From: Clostridia bacterium
Lineage (GTDB): Bacteria > Bacillota > Clostridia > Christensenellales > Aristaeellaceae
Length of the DNA: 46,048 bases
Assembly: GCA_017464305.1 (NCBI GenBank)
Contig: JAFUDS010000022.1
Coordinates: 1 to 46,048 of the forward strand
Direction of reading: 5' to 3'
Position numbers and translations under genes: made by a program. This document shows positions 9,122 to 18,543 of the stretch, piece by piece. Under the pieces are notes generated by a model. It was not told where the DNA came from and did not search any database. It was given only the letters and a program-made list of their open reading frames with translations. Every line of letters starts with the position of its first letter. Positions within the stretch are counted from its first letter, which is position 1.

Positions 9122-10990
9122 GTGGCAGGTCGTTTCCCTCCCGCCTGGCTGGATGAGCTGCGGGCCCGCAGCGACATTGTCCAGACCGTCTCCAGCTATG
9201 TTCCCCTGAAGAAGAACGGGAAGAATTATTGGGGGCTTTGTCCCTTCCATGGGGAGAAAACCGCCTCCTTCTCCGTGGACGCCGAGCATCAGCTTTATTA
9301 CTGCTTCGGCTGCAAGGCCGGAGGCAGCGTTTTTACCTTTATCCAGGAGATGGAGCATCTCAACTTCTACGAAGCCGTGGAGCTGCTGGCCGATCGGGCC
9401 CATCTACCCCTGCCGGAAATGCTGGACAACGAGGATTACGAGCGCCGCCGCTCCCAGCGGGAAAGGCTTTTCAACGCCAACCGGGACGCGGCCCGCTTCT
9501 TCTATGACACGCTGTTTTCCCCCGAGGGGGCCGCGGCCCTGGATTATCTCCGGGGCCGTGGGCTCAGCGATTCCGTCATTCGCAAATTCGGCCTGGGGGC
9601 CGCGCCGAACAAATGGCAGGCCCTGACCGATCATCTGCTGGCCAAGGGCTATACCCTGCAGGAGCTGCAACAATTGTTTCTCACCGTGGTGAAGCCCCCA
9701 GAGCCCGCCACGGAGGATGCCCCAGCCAAGCCCCAGCGGGTCTACGATGTATTCCGGAACCGGGTCATGTTTCCCATCATCAATCAATACGGCAACGTCA
9801 TCGCCTTCAGCGGGCGCATCCTGGAAAAGGGCGGAGAACGGAAGTATGTGAACACCTCCGATACCCCGGTTTTCAACAAGCGGAAAAATGTCTTCGGTGC
9901 CAATTTGCTGAAAAAAGAGCGCCATCTGGATCGGGTCATCCTGGTGGAAGGCAATCTGGACGTGGTCAGCCTGACCCAGTTCGGCATTCGCGGCGTCTGC
10001 GCCACCTTGGGCACCGCCTTGACCCCGGAACAGGCACAGCTGCTGAAGCGCTTTGCACCGGTGATCTATCTGGCCTACGACGGGGACGCCGCGGGCCAGC
10101 ACGCTATCCTCAAGGGGCTGGAGATTTTCCAGTCTGAGGGGATCCCCTGCCGGGTGCTGGATTTCCCCGCCGGCATGGATCCGGATGATTTCATCCGCAA
10201 GGAAGGGGTGGACGGGTTTAACGCCCTCCCCGTCTTGACCCCGGAGGATTATCGCGTCCGCCGGCTGCGGGAGGAGGCCGATCTCTCCACCCGGGATGGC
10301 AAGGTGGCCTATGCCCGCCAGGCTATTTCCACCTTCGGCAAACTGGATCCCCTGGAGAGGGATGGCTTCATTAAGGACTTGATGGTCCAAACCGGCTTCA
10401 GCCGGCCTGTCATCGAGGCCCAGATCGCTGCCCAGGAGGCGGAGCAGCGCCAGAAAGAGGCAGAAAATGCTCATCCCAATCAGGCCCTGCCCCGGGCCAA
10501 GAAGGTGGATCCCCTGGAGGCGGTAGGCATGGAAACCAATGACGCTGGAGCCACTGCCCCTGGCGCGGCCCGGAAGCCCCTGGACGAAGCGGATTTAAAG
10601 ATTCTCCGGGCGGAGGAGCTGCTGGTCAGCCTCATGGCCACCGGTCGCCTGCCGGGGGACCTGGCCCAGGAAGAGGATTTTACAGACCAGGAATTGAAGA
10701 ACGTTTACTTGGATTTGAAGTCGGGGGTCTCCCCCTCCTCCCTGATCGATCAGGCCATCGATGGCGACAGCCGCTCCCGCCTTACGCGGCTGCTGCTTTC
10801 CCCCCACGCGGACAGCACAGACGAGCTCATCGCCATGGCGCAGGATTGTATTTCTACCATTCGTCGGGGCGGATGTGAAAAGAAATTAAAGGAAATCATG
10901 GATCGTTTGACGAATTGTACGGATGAGGCAGAGAAAATGGGCCTGCTGGCGGAATATCAGGCCCTCTCCGCCAGCCTTCGCAAGCTATAA
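9122..10990 (+). CDS. dnaG: DNA primase DnaG
   Basis: Primase makes the RNA primers for replication and works with DnaB helicase. The 622-residue protein starts with the CHC2 zinc-binding domain (C40, H43, C61, C64 in CPFH and CFGC). A TOPRIM catalytic domain lies at about residues 265-350, with the invariant Glu in VEGNLDVV and the DGDAAG metal site. The last 150 residues are the more variable helicase-interaction region. I chose the GTG at 9122 because GGAGGTGG (9109-9116) sits 8 bases from it; the in-frame ATG at 9107 has no good ribosome site. It precedes rpoD, as in the classical macromolecular-synthesis operon, but without rpsU. Confidence 0.97.
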   Translation: MAGRFPPAWLDELRARSDIVQTVSSYVPLKKNGKNYWGLCPFHGEKTASFSVDAEHQLYYCFGCKAGGSVFTFIQEMEHLNFYEAVELLADRAHLPLPEMLDNEDYERRRSQRERLFNANRDAARFFYDTLFSPEGAAALDYLRGRGLSDSVIRKFGLGAAPNKWQALTDHLLAKGYTLQELQQLFLTVVKPPEPATEDAPAKPQRVYDVFRNRVMFPIINQYGNVIAFSGRILEKGGERKYVNTSDTPVFNKRKNVFGANLLKKERHLDRVILVEGNLDVVSLTQFGIRGVCATLGTALTPEQAQLLKRFAPVIYLAYDGDAAGQHAILKGLEIFQSEGIPCRVLDFPAGMDPDDFIRKEGVDGFNALPVLTPEDYRVRRLREEADLSTRDGKVAYARQAISTFGKLDPLERDGFIKDLMVQTGFSRPVIEAQIAAQEAEQRQKEAENAHPNQALPRAKKVDPLEAVGMETNDAGATAPGAARKPLDEADLKILRAEELLVSLMATGRLPGDLAQEEDFTDQELKNVYLDLKSGVSPSSLIDQAIDGDSRSRLTRLLLSPHADSTDELIAMAQDCISTIRRGGCEKKLKEIMDRLTNCTDEAEKMGLLAEYQALSASLRKL

Positions 10991-11044
10991 AAGTCGAAGC
11001 GGTTTTTACTCACGGGGCCTACGGATTGAAAAGGAGAGATCTCT

Positions 11045-12187
11045 TTGGCGCAGGAAAAGGCAGAGAATAAAAAGAGCAAGCTGGAAGAGCTCTACGAAAT
11101 CGGCAAGAAGAAGGGCGTCCTCACCTCCAAGGAGGTCATGGATCATCTGACGGAAGCCGAAATGGAGCCGGATCAGCTGGATAAAATTCTGGAAACGATG
11201 GAGGCCTATGGCATCTCCGTCGTCAATGACGAAGCCGATATCACCCTCTCCGAAGATGACGCTGCCGCCAAGGCTGCGGAGGTGGCTGCCGCGGCGCCTG
11301 GGGCGGAAAAGGAAATCTCCATCGAGGAACAGCTGGATCTCTCCGTGCCGGAGGGGATCGCTATTGACGACCCGGTGCGCATGTATTTAAAGGAGATCGG
11401 CAAGGTGCCCCTGCTGACAGCGGACCAGGAGATTGAGCTGGCTAAGCGTCTGGAGCAGGGGGACGAGACCGCCAAGCAACAGCTGGCGGAGGCCAATCTG
11501 CGCCTCGTGGTCTCCATCGCCAAGCGCTATGTGGGCCGGGGCATGCTTTTCCTGGACCTGATTCAGGAGGGGAACCTGGGGCTCATCAAGGCGGTGGAAA
11601 AATTTGACTATCGCAAGGGCTTTAAGTTCTCAACCTATGCCACCTGGTGGATTCGCCAGGCCATTACCCGGGCCATCGCAGACCAGGCCCGGACCATCCG
11701 GATCCCGGTCCACATGGTGGAAACCATCAATAAGCTGATCCGGGTTTCCCGCCAGCTGCTCCAGGAATTAGGCCGGGAGCCCACGCCGGAGGAGATCGCC
11801 AAGGAAATGAACATCTCCGAATCCAAGGTGCGGGAGATCATTAAGATCGCCCAGGAACCCGTGTCCCTGGAAACGCCCATCGGCGAGGAGGAGGATAGCC
11901 ATCTGGGGGATTTCATTCCCGACGAGGACGCCCCTGCCCCGGCGGAGGCCGCTTCCTTCACCCTGATGAAGGAGCAGCTGATGGAGGTGCTGGATACCCT
12001 GACCCCCCGGGAGGAAAAGGTGCTTCGCCTCCGCTTCGGCCTGGATGATGGGCGGCAACGGACGCTGGAGGAGGTGGGCCGGGAATTCAATGTCACCCGG
12101 GAGCGCATCCGGCAGATCGAGGCCAAGGCCCTCCGGAAGCTCCGGCACCCCTCCCGCAGCAAGAAGCTTCGGGACTATCTGGACTAA
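11045..12187 (+). CDS. rpoD: Primary sigma factor RpoD (SigA)
   Basis: The vegetative sigma factor directs RNA polymerase to promoters with TTGACA/TATAAT-like boxes, several of which are found in this window. The 380-residue protein has a short region 1.1 (residues about 8-60), region 1.2 ([16 protein letters not shown]), region 2 with RFSTYATWW-type residues ([14 protein letters not shown]), region 3, and region 4.2 ending in the helix-turn-helix [18 protein letters not shown]. There is no large non-conserved insert, as is usual in Bacillota. The start is a TTG at 11045, 8 bases after AAGGAG (11031-11036); no ATG lies near. It follows dnaG by 54 bases and ends with a strong terminator. Confidence 0.97.
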   Translation: MAQEKAENKKSKLEELYEIGKKKGVLTSKEVMDHLTEAEMEPDQLDKILETMEAYGISVVNDEADITLSEDDAAAKAAEVAAAAPGAEKEISIEEQLDLSVPEGIAIDDPVRMYLKEIGKVPLLTADQEIELAKRLEQGDETAKQQLAEANLRLVVSIAKRYVGRGMLFLDLIQEGNLGLIKAVEKFDYRKGFKFSTYATWWIRQAITRAIADQARTIRIPVHMVETINKLIRVSRQLLQELGREPTPEEIAKEMNISESKVREIIKIAQEPVSLETPIGEEEDSHLGDFIPDEDAPAPAEAASFTLMKEQLMEVLDTLTPREEKVLRLRFGLDDGRQRTLEEVGREFNVTRERIRQIEAKALRKLRHPSRSKKLRDYLD

Positions 12188-12200
12188 AAGGAACCTACCC

Positions 12201-12229
12201 CCGGCGCGTTTCCCCGCGCCGGATTTTTT
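12201..12229 (+). terminator. Intrinsic terminator after rpoD
   Basis: An 8-bp perfect stem, CCGGCGCG (12201-12208) with CGCGCCGG (12215-12222), is followed by a run of six T (12224-12229). It separates dnaG-rpoD from trmK, though trmK begins only 23 bases later and may depend on read-through. Confidence 0.85.
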
Positions 12230-12252
12230 CGAAAGGAACTCGATTCATACCC

Positions 12253-12924
12253 ATGCTGGACGCAAGACTTTCCTTGGCCCTTTCCCTATACGAGCCCTGT
12301 TCCCTGGCGGCGGATATCGGCACGGACCATGCCCATCTGCCCATCGCGCTGCTGCGCAGCGGCCGCTGCCAGCGGATGATTCTTTCCGACATCAGCCCGG
12401 ATGCCCTGTCCAACGCCCGGGGGAACATCGCCAAGGCGGGGCTTACCTCTCTGGTGGATTTCCGATTGGGGGATGGGCTTGCTCCCCTGTGGGAGCGCTG
12501 CGGCATGATCTCCATTCTCGGCATGGGGGGCCGCACCATTCAGGAGATGCTGCTCCGCCATCCCGAGGCGTTGCAGGAGGCGCCGCTGCTGCTCTCCGCC
12601 CATACGGATCTGCCCCTGGTTCGTCAGGCAGTGATGGACATCGGCTATCACCTGGTGTCCGAAACCCCCTGCCTGGACGCCGGGCGGTATTATCTGATGT
12701 TGAAGGCCCTGCCCGGGCCGGAAGCGCTCACGCCCCAGGAGCTGCGGTTGGGAAAACAGCTGTTTTTCTCCGAATCCCCAGTCCTCCAGCCCTATCTGGC
12801 CCATCGGCTCTCCGTCCTGTCCAATAAGCTTCGAGGCCTGAAAAGCGCCGCATCTCCGGACGGGGCCCAAATCGCAGAGCTGGAATCTGACATTGAATTT
12901 CTGAAAGGAGCGCTCAAACCATGA
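12253..12924 (+). CDS. trmK: tRNA (adenine22-N1)-methyltransferase TrmK
   Basis: TrmK uses S-adenosylmethionine to methylate N1 of A22 in the D-arm of certain tRNAs. The 223-residue protein has the Rossmann SAM-binding loop ADIGTDHAHLPIAL near residues 19-32, a conserved DISPDAL acidic strand end, and the ILGMGGRTI phrase typical of this family (COG2384). The C-terminal helices match the coiled-coil hairpin known from the family. It lies between rpoD and a Nif3-like gene, the same order as in Bacillus subtilis (sigA-trmK/yqfN-yqfO). It overlaps the next gene by ATGA. Confidence 0.92.
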   Translation: MLDARLSLALSLYEPCSLAADIGTDHAHLPIALLRSGRCQRMILSDISPDALSNARGNIAKAGLTSLVDFRLGDGLAPLWERCGMISILGMGGRTIQEMLLRHPEALQEAPLLLSAHTDLPLVRQAVMDIGYHLVSETPCLDAGRYYLMLKALPGPEALTPQELRLGKQLFFSESPVLQPYLAHRLSVLSNKLRGLKSAASPDGAQIAELESDIEFLKGALKP

Positions 12925-13679
12925 CCGTGCAAAACATCTATGACCTGCTGGACGCGGTGGCCCCCTTTGAAACCCAGGAGCCCTATGACAATTCCGGCCT
13001 GCTGGTGGGCTCCCCCTCCCAGGAGGTCTCCGGCATTCTGTTCGCCCTGGATGTGACCGACTCCGTCATTCAGGAGGCGGTGTCCCTGGGGGCCAACCTC
13101 ATTGTCACCCATCATCCCCTGATGTTTGACCCCATTCGTCGGCTCACGGATGAAACCTTTGAAGGACGGCTCCTTCTGCGCCTGGCCCGGGAGAACATCT
13201 CCCTCATCGCCAGCCATACCTGCCTGGACCAGGCCCCCGGCGGCATCAATGACGCCCTGGCGGAATGCTGTGCCCTGCTGGAGGTGGAAGGGGAAGGCTT
13301 TGTCCGGGTGGGAACCCTGCCCCAGGCCATGCGGGCCGGGGAGCTGAAGGAATATCTGGCGGCCGCCCTGAACACGGAGGTACGCCTCATGGGGGATCCG
13401 GATATCCAGGTTTCCCGGCTGGGCCTGTGCTCCGGCGCCGGCGGCTCGGAATGGGAGGCAGCGGTAGCCCTGGGGGCCCAGGCCTTCCTTTCCGGCGAGG
13501 TGAAGCATCATCTGGCCCTGGCCATGGCTGGCAGCGGCGTGCCCTGCTTTGAATGCGGCCATTTCGCCACGGAACAGCCGGGAATTTTTGCCCTGGCCGA
13601 TGCTTTACAAAGCGCCCTGAATCAGGTACAATACACTTTGGGCATTTATAAAACGAAGACGGGAGCCTATCCCGCCTGA
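12921..13679 (+). CDS. Nif3-like dinuclear metal centre protein
   Basis: This is a member of the NIF3/YqfO/YbgI family, toroidal proteins with a di-metal site; a GTP cyclohydrolase I-like role has been claimed for some, but the physiological function is unsettled. Metal-binding signatures are present in order: DNSGLLVG near residue 21, VTHHPL near residue 59, SHTCLDQAPGGIND near residue 96, and HFATEQPG near residue 213. At 252 residues it is the short form, without the PII-like insert found in the roughly 370-residue B. subtilis YqfO. The start overlaps the trmK stop by four bases, so translational coupling is likely. Confidence 0.92.
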   Translation: MTVQNIYDLLDAVAPFETQEPYDNSGLLVGSPSQEVSGILFALDVTDSVIQEAVSLGANLIVTHHPLMFDPIRRLTDETFEGRLLLRLARENISLIASHTCLDQAPGGINDALAECCALLEVEGEGFVRVGTLPQAMRAGELKEYLAAALNTEVRLMGDPDIQVSRLGLCSGAGGSEWEAAVALGAQAFLSGEVKHHLALAMAGSGVPCFECGHFATEQPGIFALADALQSALNQVQYTLGIYKTKTGAYPA

Positions 13680-13738
13680 GGGCCGTGGCAGGCGGCGATA
13701 AATGCCTGATGCCTGCCAGACAGGAGGCCGTATTAGAC

Positions 13739-14437
13739 ATGAATTTTGAGGCATTATGGGCGTTTCAGACAGAGGATTTAAAGGCCGAGGCCATCGCCAC
13801 GGAAATTAAGCGTTCTCCCACCCGGGTGAAGCTGGAAAAATCCCGGGATTTTATCATGGAGCGCCAGAAGCAGTATAAGCAGATTGAGGATAGCATCGCC
13901 GCCATCGCGGACCGGAAGGATGTCCTGATTCACGCCCTGGAGAACACCATCGCCCAGATCGAGGGCCAGCGCCAGCGCATGGATGAGCTGGATCCGGAGG
14001 ACGAAGAGGCCGTCTCCGCCCTGCGGGAGGAGGTTTCCCGCTCCCGGGAGGAGATCCGTTCCCTGGAGAAGGAATTGAACCACATGACGGCTGATTCCGC
14101 CACCTATGATAAACAGCTCCGTGCCGTCCGGGTGGATGCGGCCAAGCAAAAGCAGATTTTCGACCAGCTGAAGGTGGATTACGAAAACGAGAGCAAGGCC
14201 AAGAAGGAAGAATTGGAGCAGCAACGCGTCCGGGTCAAGAATCTGGAAAGCTCCGTAGAGCCGGAGCTGATGACGGAATACTTGGCTATCAAGAAGCATA
14301 CCACGCCCCCGGTGGTTCGCCTGCAATATGGCCAGTGCTCCGGGTGCAACACCAGCCTTCCTTCCGCCACCCTGAGCAAGATCAAGAACGGCGCCCTGGT
14401 GGAATGTGAAACCTGCGGCAGAATGATCATTCAGTAA
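13739..14437 (+). CDS. Coiled-coil protein with C-terminal C4 zinc ribbon (COG1579 type)
   Basis: The 232-residue protein is mostly charged heptad-like helix (residues about 20-185), then a zinc ribbon with two CxxC pairs: CSGC near residue 200 and CETC near residue 223. This architecture is the COG1579/CdsZ family, which in other bacteria has been linked to nucleic-acid or ribosome-related roles; the exact job here is not shown. The ATG at 13739 was chosen because AGGAGG (13722-13727) precedes it by 11 bases and homologues start with a short phrase like MNFEALW; an in-frame GTG at 13685 is less likely. It commonly follows Nif3-like genes in Bacillota, as here. Confidence 0.88.
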   Translation: MNFEALWAFQTEDLKAEAIATEIKRSPTRVKLEKSRDFIMERQKQYKQIEDSIAAIADRKDVLIHALENTIAQIEGQRQRMDELDPEDEEAVSALREEVSRSREEIRSLEKELNHMTADSATYDKQLRAVRVDAAKQKQIFDQLKVDYENESKAKKEELEQQRVRVKNLESSVEPELMTEYLAIKKHTTPPVVRLQYGQCSGCNTSLPSATLSKIKNGALVECETCGRMIIQ

Positions 14438-14448
14438 TCGTACAATTT

Positions 14449-14480
14449 CACGCCCGCCCGCTTCCGGGCGGGCGTGTTTC
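14449..14480 (+). terminator. Terminator-like hairpin after the zinc-ribbon gene
   Basis: A perfect 12-bp GC-rich stem, CACGCCCGCCCG (14449-14460) with CGGGCGGGCGTG (14465-14476) around a CTTC loop, is followed by a short TTTC. The T tract is weak, so termination may be partial before malQ. Confidence 0.65.
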
Positions 14481-14523
14481 AACGAGGCAAAAAAAATACG
14501 CGCAATATCTTGGAGCAAAACAC

Positions 14524-15996
14524 ATGCGACAATCCGGCATTTTGATGCACATCACCTCCCTGCCCTCCCCCGGCGGCATTGGCGATTTAGGCCCGGCAGC
14601 CTATCGCTTTGCCGATTTTCTTTCCCAGAGCGGTATGAAAATTTGGCAGGTGCTGCCCGTGGGCCCCACCGGCTATGGGGAAAGCCCGTACCAGTCCGGC
14701 TCCGCCTTTGCTGGCAATCCCCTGCTGATCTCCCTGCATCTGCTGCGGGAGGAGGGCCTGCTTTCCTTTGAGGATCAAGAGCTCTATTCTCCGGCCGATC
14801 CTGCGCGGGTGGACTATGACGCGGTCCGGCAGAACAAAACCGCCCTGCTGCGCCGTGCCTTTCAGCAGTCCGGTGGGAAGCTGGCCCCCCAGCTTTCCAC
14901 CTTCCGACAAGCCCAGCCCTGGGCCGCGGATTACGCCCTTTTCTCCGCTCTGAAGGAGCATTTTGGCGGCGTGATGTGGACCCAGTGGCCGGATCAAGGC
15001 ATCCGGAACCGGCGCTTCCTTTCCCTGTGGAAATATCGCTGGCAGCTGCGCCAGGAGGTGCAGTTTCATCTCTTCTGCCAGTATCTGTTCCGGAAACAGT
15101 GGCTGGCACTGCGGCAGTATTGCAATGATCGAGGCGTCTCCCTCTTCGGGGATATGCCCATCTATGTGGCGGAGGATTCCGCGGACACCTGGACCCATCC
15201 AGAGATCTTCCAGCTGGACAAAAATCGCGTGCCCACCCGGGTAGCTGGCGTTCCGCCGGATTATTTTTCCGAAGATGGTCAGCTCTGGGGCAATCCCCTC
15301 TATCGCTGGGATGCGCTGGAAAAGAAGGATTTCTCCTGGTGGGTGGACCGGATGCGGGCCATGGCTGACCTCTACGACATGGTCCGGGTGGATCATTTCA
15401 TCGGCTTTGGCAATTATTATTCCATCCCTTATGGTGCCCCCAACGCCCGGAATGGCGAATGGGTCATCGGCCCCGGCCAGGCCTTGTTTGAAAAGCTGAA
15501 GCAGGCGGTGCCGGATTTGAAAATCGTCGCCGAGGATCTGGGCGAGGTCAGCGATCGGGTGCGTCAGCTCATGGATTGGACGGGCTATCCCGGCATGCGG
15601 GTGCTCTGCTTCGGCTTCGACGGGGATGAATCCAATCCCCATTTCCCGGCGAACTATGTGCCGAATATCGTGCTATATACCGGCACCCATGATAACGATA
15701 CCGTCCGGGGCTGGGCGGAGAAAGCCTCCCCCCAAGCCCTGGCCTTCGCGGAGAAAACGCTGGGCTTTCAAGGGCCGCAGGAGGCTCCCGCCGCCTTCCT
15801 TCGGGGTGCCGCCGCCTCCGTGGCGGATACGGTGGTCTTCCCCATGCAGGATGTGCTGGGGCTGAATGGCTCCGCCCGGATGAATCTCCCCGGCACCATC
15901 GGTGGCAACTGGCTCTGGCGCATGGGGCCAGAGGTGGATCTGGCCGCCCTCTCCCAGCAGCTTTCCCAATTGAATTTGAAATATCATCGGGCATGA
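14524..15996 (+). CDS. malQ: 4-alpha-glucanotransferase (amylomaltase)
   Basis: MalQ moves alpha-1,4-glucan chains between acceptors, releasing glucose and building longer maltodextrins that phosphorylase can use. The 490-residue protein is the standard GH77 short form. It opens with RQSGILMHITSLPSPGGIGDLG. The catalytic residues are the Asp nucleophile in VRVDHFIGF near residue 287, the acid/base Glu in VAEDLG near residue 340, and the stabilising Asp in GTHDNDT near residue 390. Its stop codon overlaps an upstream in-frame ATG of glgP, so the two genes form a maltodextrin/glycogen utilisation pair and are probably cotranscribed. Confidence 0.96.
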   Translation: MRQSGILMHITSLPSPGGIGDLGPAAYRFADFLSQSGMKIWQVLPVGPTGYGESPYQSGSAFAGNPLLISLHLLREEGLLSFEDQELYSPADPARVDYDAVRQNKTALLRRAFQQSGGKLAPQLSTFRQAQPWAADYALFSALKEHFGGVMWTQWPDQGIRNRRFLSLWKYRWQLRQEVQFHLFCQYLFRKQWLALRQYCNDRGVSLFGDMPIYVAEDSADTWTHPEIFQLDKNRVPTRVAGVPPDYFSEDGQLWGNPLYRWDALEKKDFSWWVDRMRAMADLYDMVRVDHFIGFGNYYSIPYGAPNARNGEWVIGPGQALFEKLKQAVPDLKIVAEDLGEVSDRVRQLMDWTGYPGMRVLCFGFDGDESNPHFPANYVPNIVLYTGTHDNDTVRGWAEKASPQALAFAEKTLGFQGPQEAPAAFLRGAAASVADTVVFPMQDVLGLNGSARMNLPGTIGGNWLWRMGPEVDLAALSQQLSQLNLKYHRA

Positions 15997-16022
15997 ATTT
16001 GATACAGGAGGATTACACACAA

Positions 16023-18398
16023 ATGAACGCGAAAGAATTGATTCAACGGACCGAGGCCAATCTGCTGACCCAGGCCCATACCACCCTGCAGGCCGCCACC
16101 TCGGTGCAGCTGCATAACGCCCTTTCCGCCGCCGCCATGGAGCAGATCGCTCCCCTTTGGCAGGCGAAGGAAGCGGAGCGTTACCCTCGCCGCCAGGCCT
16201 ATTATCTGTCCATGGAGTATCTGGTGGGCCGGCTGGTGTACAACAATCTGTACTGCATGGGCCTGCTGACGGAGGTGAAGAAACTGCTATCGGAAAAGGG
16301 CGTGGACCTGGCCACCCTGGAGGATATCGAGGATGATGCCTTCGGCAATGGCGGGCTGGGCCGGCTGGCCGCCTGTTTCCTGGATAGCGCGGTGACCTGC
16401 AATCTTCCTCTGACGGGCTACGGCCTTCGCTTCAAGTATGGCCTGTTTAAGCAGTCCTTCGTAGATGGCCGTCAGATGGAATCGCCGGACGATTGGTCCC
16501 GGTTTGGCGATCCCTGGTCCATCCGCCGGATAGAGGAGGCGGTGGTGGTCTCCATGAAAACCGGCGATGTGCTGGCTGTACCCTATGATATGCCCGTGGT
16601 GGGCTATGGGCTGAAGAATGTGGGCACTCTGCGTCTTTGGCAGACCGAAAGCCTCCACGAGATCGATTTTTCCCTTTTCAATGATCAGCAGTATGCCCGG
16701 GCCGCCGCGGATAAGAATCAGGCGGAGGATATCGTCAAGATTCTCTATCCCAACGATTCCAAGCGCGCCGGAAAACAGCTGCGGGTCAAGCAGCAGTATG
16801 TGCTGGTCTCCGCCTCCCTGCAGGATCTGCTGCGGAAATATGAGCAGCGCCATGGCCAGGATTATTCCACCTTCCCCCAGGAGGTTACGGCCCAGCTGAA
16901 TGACACCCATCCCGTCATGGCTATTCCGGAGCTGATCCGCCTGTTGGGCCTGCGGGGCGTGGATTTTGAAAACGCCTTCGTCCTCGCTCAGCAAACCTTT
17001 GCTTACACGAATCATACCGTCATGCAGGAGGCCCTGGAAAAATGGGATCTGCCCCTGCTGTCCTCCGTCTGCCCGGAGATCGTGGCCATCATGCGCCAAA
17101 TTGACGCCCGTTTCAAGGCGGAGATGAAGCAGCTGGGCAAAGAAGTGCTGCCGGATCGGTGCATCATCGAGGGCCGCCGGGTCCATATGGCCCAGCTGGC
17201 GGTCTATGCCACCCATGCCACCAATGGCGTGGCGGAGCTGCATTCCCAGATTCTGAAGGATGATCTGTTCTCCAAATGGTTCGAGATTTACCCGGATCGC
17301 TTCCAGAATAAAACCAATGGCATCACCCAGCGGCGCTGGCTGGGGCTGTGCAATCCGGAGCTCTGCGCCCTGATCGAGAGCCGGGTTGGCGCCGGCTTCG
17401 AGACGGATCTGGACCGGCTGCAGGGCTTGATTCCTCTCCTCGACGATACCCTGTGCCAGGAGTTTATGGCCGTCAAGCGGGCGAAGAAGGCGCAGCTGGC
17501 CGCAGAAATCGAGAAAAGGGAATCCATCTCCCTTTCCCCAGACATGGTTTTCGATGTACAGGTGAAACGGCTGCACGAATATAAGCGCCAGTTCATGAAT
17601 GCCCTGTCCATCCTGGCCATCTATCAGTCCCTGAAGCAGGGCGAGCTGCAGGATTTGCCTCCCGTCGCCTTTATCTTCGGCGCCAAGGCTGCTCCCGGCT
17701 ATGCCCGGGCCAAGGCGGTCATCTACTGGATCAATCAAATCGCCGCTTTGGTGAACAACGATCCCGACGTGGCCGGCCGGTTGAAGGTCGTCTTTGTGCA
17801 GAATTACAATTGCTCCTGGGCGGAGAAGATCATCCCCGCGGCGGATATCTCTGAGCAAATCTCCCCCGCCGGCACGGAGGCCTCCGGGACGGGAAATATG
17901 AAGCTGATGCTGAATGGCGCGGTCACCCTGGGGACCTTTGATGGCGCCAATGTAGAGATCACGGAGGAGGCTGGCCGGGAAAATGAGTATATCTTCGGCG
18001 CCACGGTGGCGGAGCTGAATACCCTGAAGGAAGGCTACGATCCCCAGGCCATTTACGACGCCAATCCCGCCATCCGCGCCGCACTGGACACCCTGGATGA
18101 TGGCACCTTCCCGGAGATCCCCGGTTTCGCCCCCGGGCAGGAGGGCGCCCTGGCAGAGCTGAAGCAGGCCATCCTGAAGGGCGCCAGCTGGCATGCTCCG
18201 GATCACTATTTCGTCCTGCAGGATTTCCCCTCCTATCTGGAGGCGAAGCTGGCCGCCATTTCCGACGCCGGACATCATCCCCTGGTCTTTGCCCGCAAGT
18301 GCCTCATGAACGTCGCCACCGCCGGCAAGTTCTCCTCCGATCGCACCATTCGCCAATATGCCCAGGAGATCTGGCAGGTGGAGGAAATTACTGATTGA
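16023..18398 (+). CDS. glgP: Glycogen/maltodextrin phosphorylase
   Basis: This GT35 phosphorylase removes glucose-1-phosphate from alpha-1,4-glucans using pyridoxal phosphate. The 791-residue protein contains the PLP-binding phrase EASGTGNMKLMLNGA with the Schiff-base Lys at about residue 627, and family phrases such as GGLGRLAACFLDS near the N-terminus and NDTHPVMAIPEL. The ATG at 16023 was chosen because AGGAGG (16006-16011) is 11 bases upstream; the in-frame ATG at 15993 overlaps malQ and lacks a ribosome site. It is the last gene of the unit, followed by a clear terminator. Confidence 0.96.
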   Translation: MNAKELIQRTEANLLTQAHTTLQAATSVQLHNALSAAAMEQIAPLWQAKEAERYPRRQAYYLSMEYLVGRLVYNNLYCMGLLTEVKKLLSEKGVDLATLEDIEDDAFGNGGLGRLAACFLDSAVTCNLPLTGYGLRFKYGLFKQSFVDGRQMESPDDWSRFGDPWSIRRIEEAVVVSMKTGDVLAVPYDMPVVGYGLKNVGTLRLWQTESLHEIDFSLFNDQQYARAAADKNQAEDIVKILYPNDSKRAGKQLRVKQQYVLVSASLQDLLRKYEQRHGQDYSTFPQEVTAQLNDTHPVMAIPELIRLLGLRGVDFENAFVLAQQTFAYTNHTVMQEALEKWDLPLLSSVCPEIVAIMRQIDARFKAEMKQLGKEVLPDRCIIEGRRVHMAQLAVYATHATNGVAELHSQILKDDLFSKWFEIYPDRFQNKTNGITQRRWLGLCNPELCALIESRVGAGFETDLDRLQGLIPLLDDTLCQEFMAVKRAKKAQLAAEIEKRESISLSPDMVFDVQVKRLHEYKRQFMNALSILAIYQSLKQGELQDLPPVAFIFGAKAAPGYARAKAVIYWINQIAALVNNDPDVAGRLKVVFVQNYNCSWAEKIIPAADISEQISPAGTEASGTGNMKLMLNGAVTLGTFDGANVEITEEAGRENEYIFGATVAELNTLKEGYDPQAIYDANPAIRAALDTLDDGTFPEIPGFAPGQEGALAELKQAILKGASWHAPDHYFVLQDFPSYLEAKLAAISDAGHHPLVFARKCLMNVATAGKFSSDRTIRQYAQEIWQVEEITD

Positions 18399-18421
18399 TT
18401 TATTTTTCTGTGTTCTTTATC

Positions 18422-18451
18422 CGTCCTCCCTTTGGGGAGGACGAGTTTTTT
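18422..18451 (+). terminator. Intrinsic terminator after glgP
   Basis: CGTCCTCCC (18422-18430) pairs with GGGAGGACG (18435-18443) around a TTTG loop, and a T run follows at 18446-18451. It closes the malQ-glgP unit. Confidence 0.88.
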
Positions 18452-18465
18452 GTCAAAAAACACCA

Positions 18466-18494
18466 TTGACGAAATTCCCCCCTCCTGCTAAAAT
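18466..18494 (+). promoter_or_regulatory. Sigma-A promoter of the SH3b gene
   Basis: TTGACG (18466-18471) and TAAAAT (18489-18494) are separated by exactly 17 bases. They lie right after the glgP terminator and about 50 bases before the next start codon, so the SH3b gene has its own transcript. Confidence 0.8.
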
Positions 18495-18543
18495 TTGTGC
18501 ATCAGGAAAGGAATGGAATTTATTTTTGAGGAGATGATGGATC

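Noticed and set aside
16287-18356. 689-codon open frame on the minus strand across glgP
   Set aside because: It is the antisense of a well-recognised phosphorylase gene, its product has no family phrases, and it lacks a ribosome site. High GC in third positions leaves long antisense frames open.
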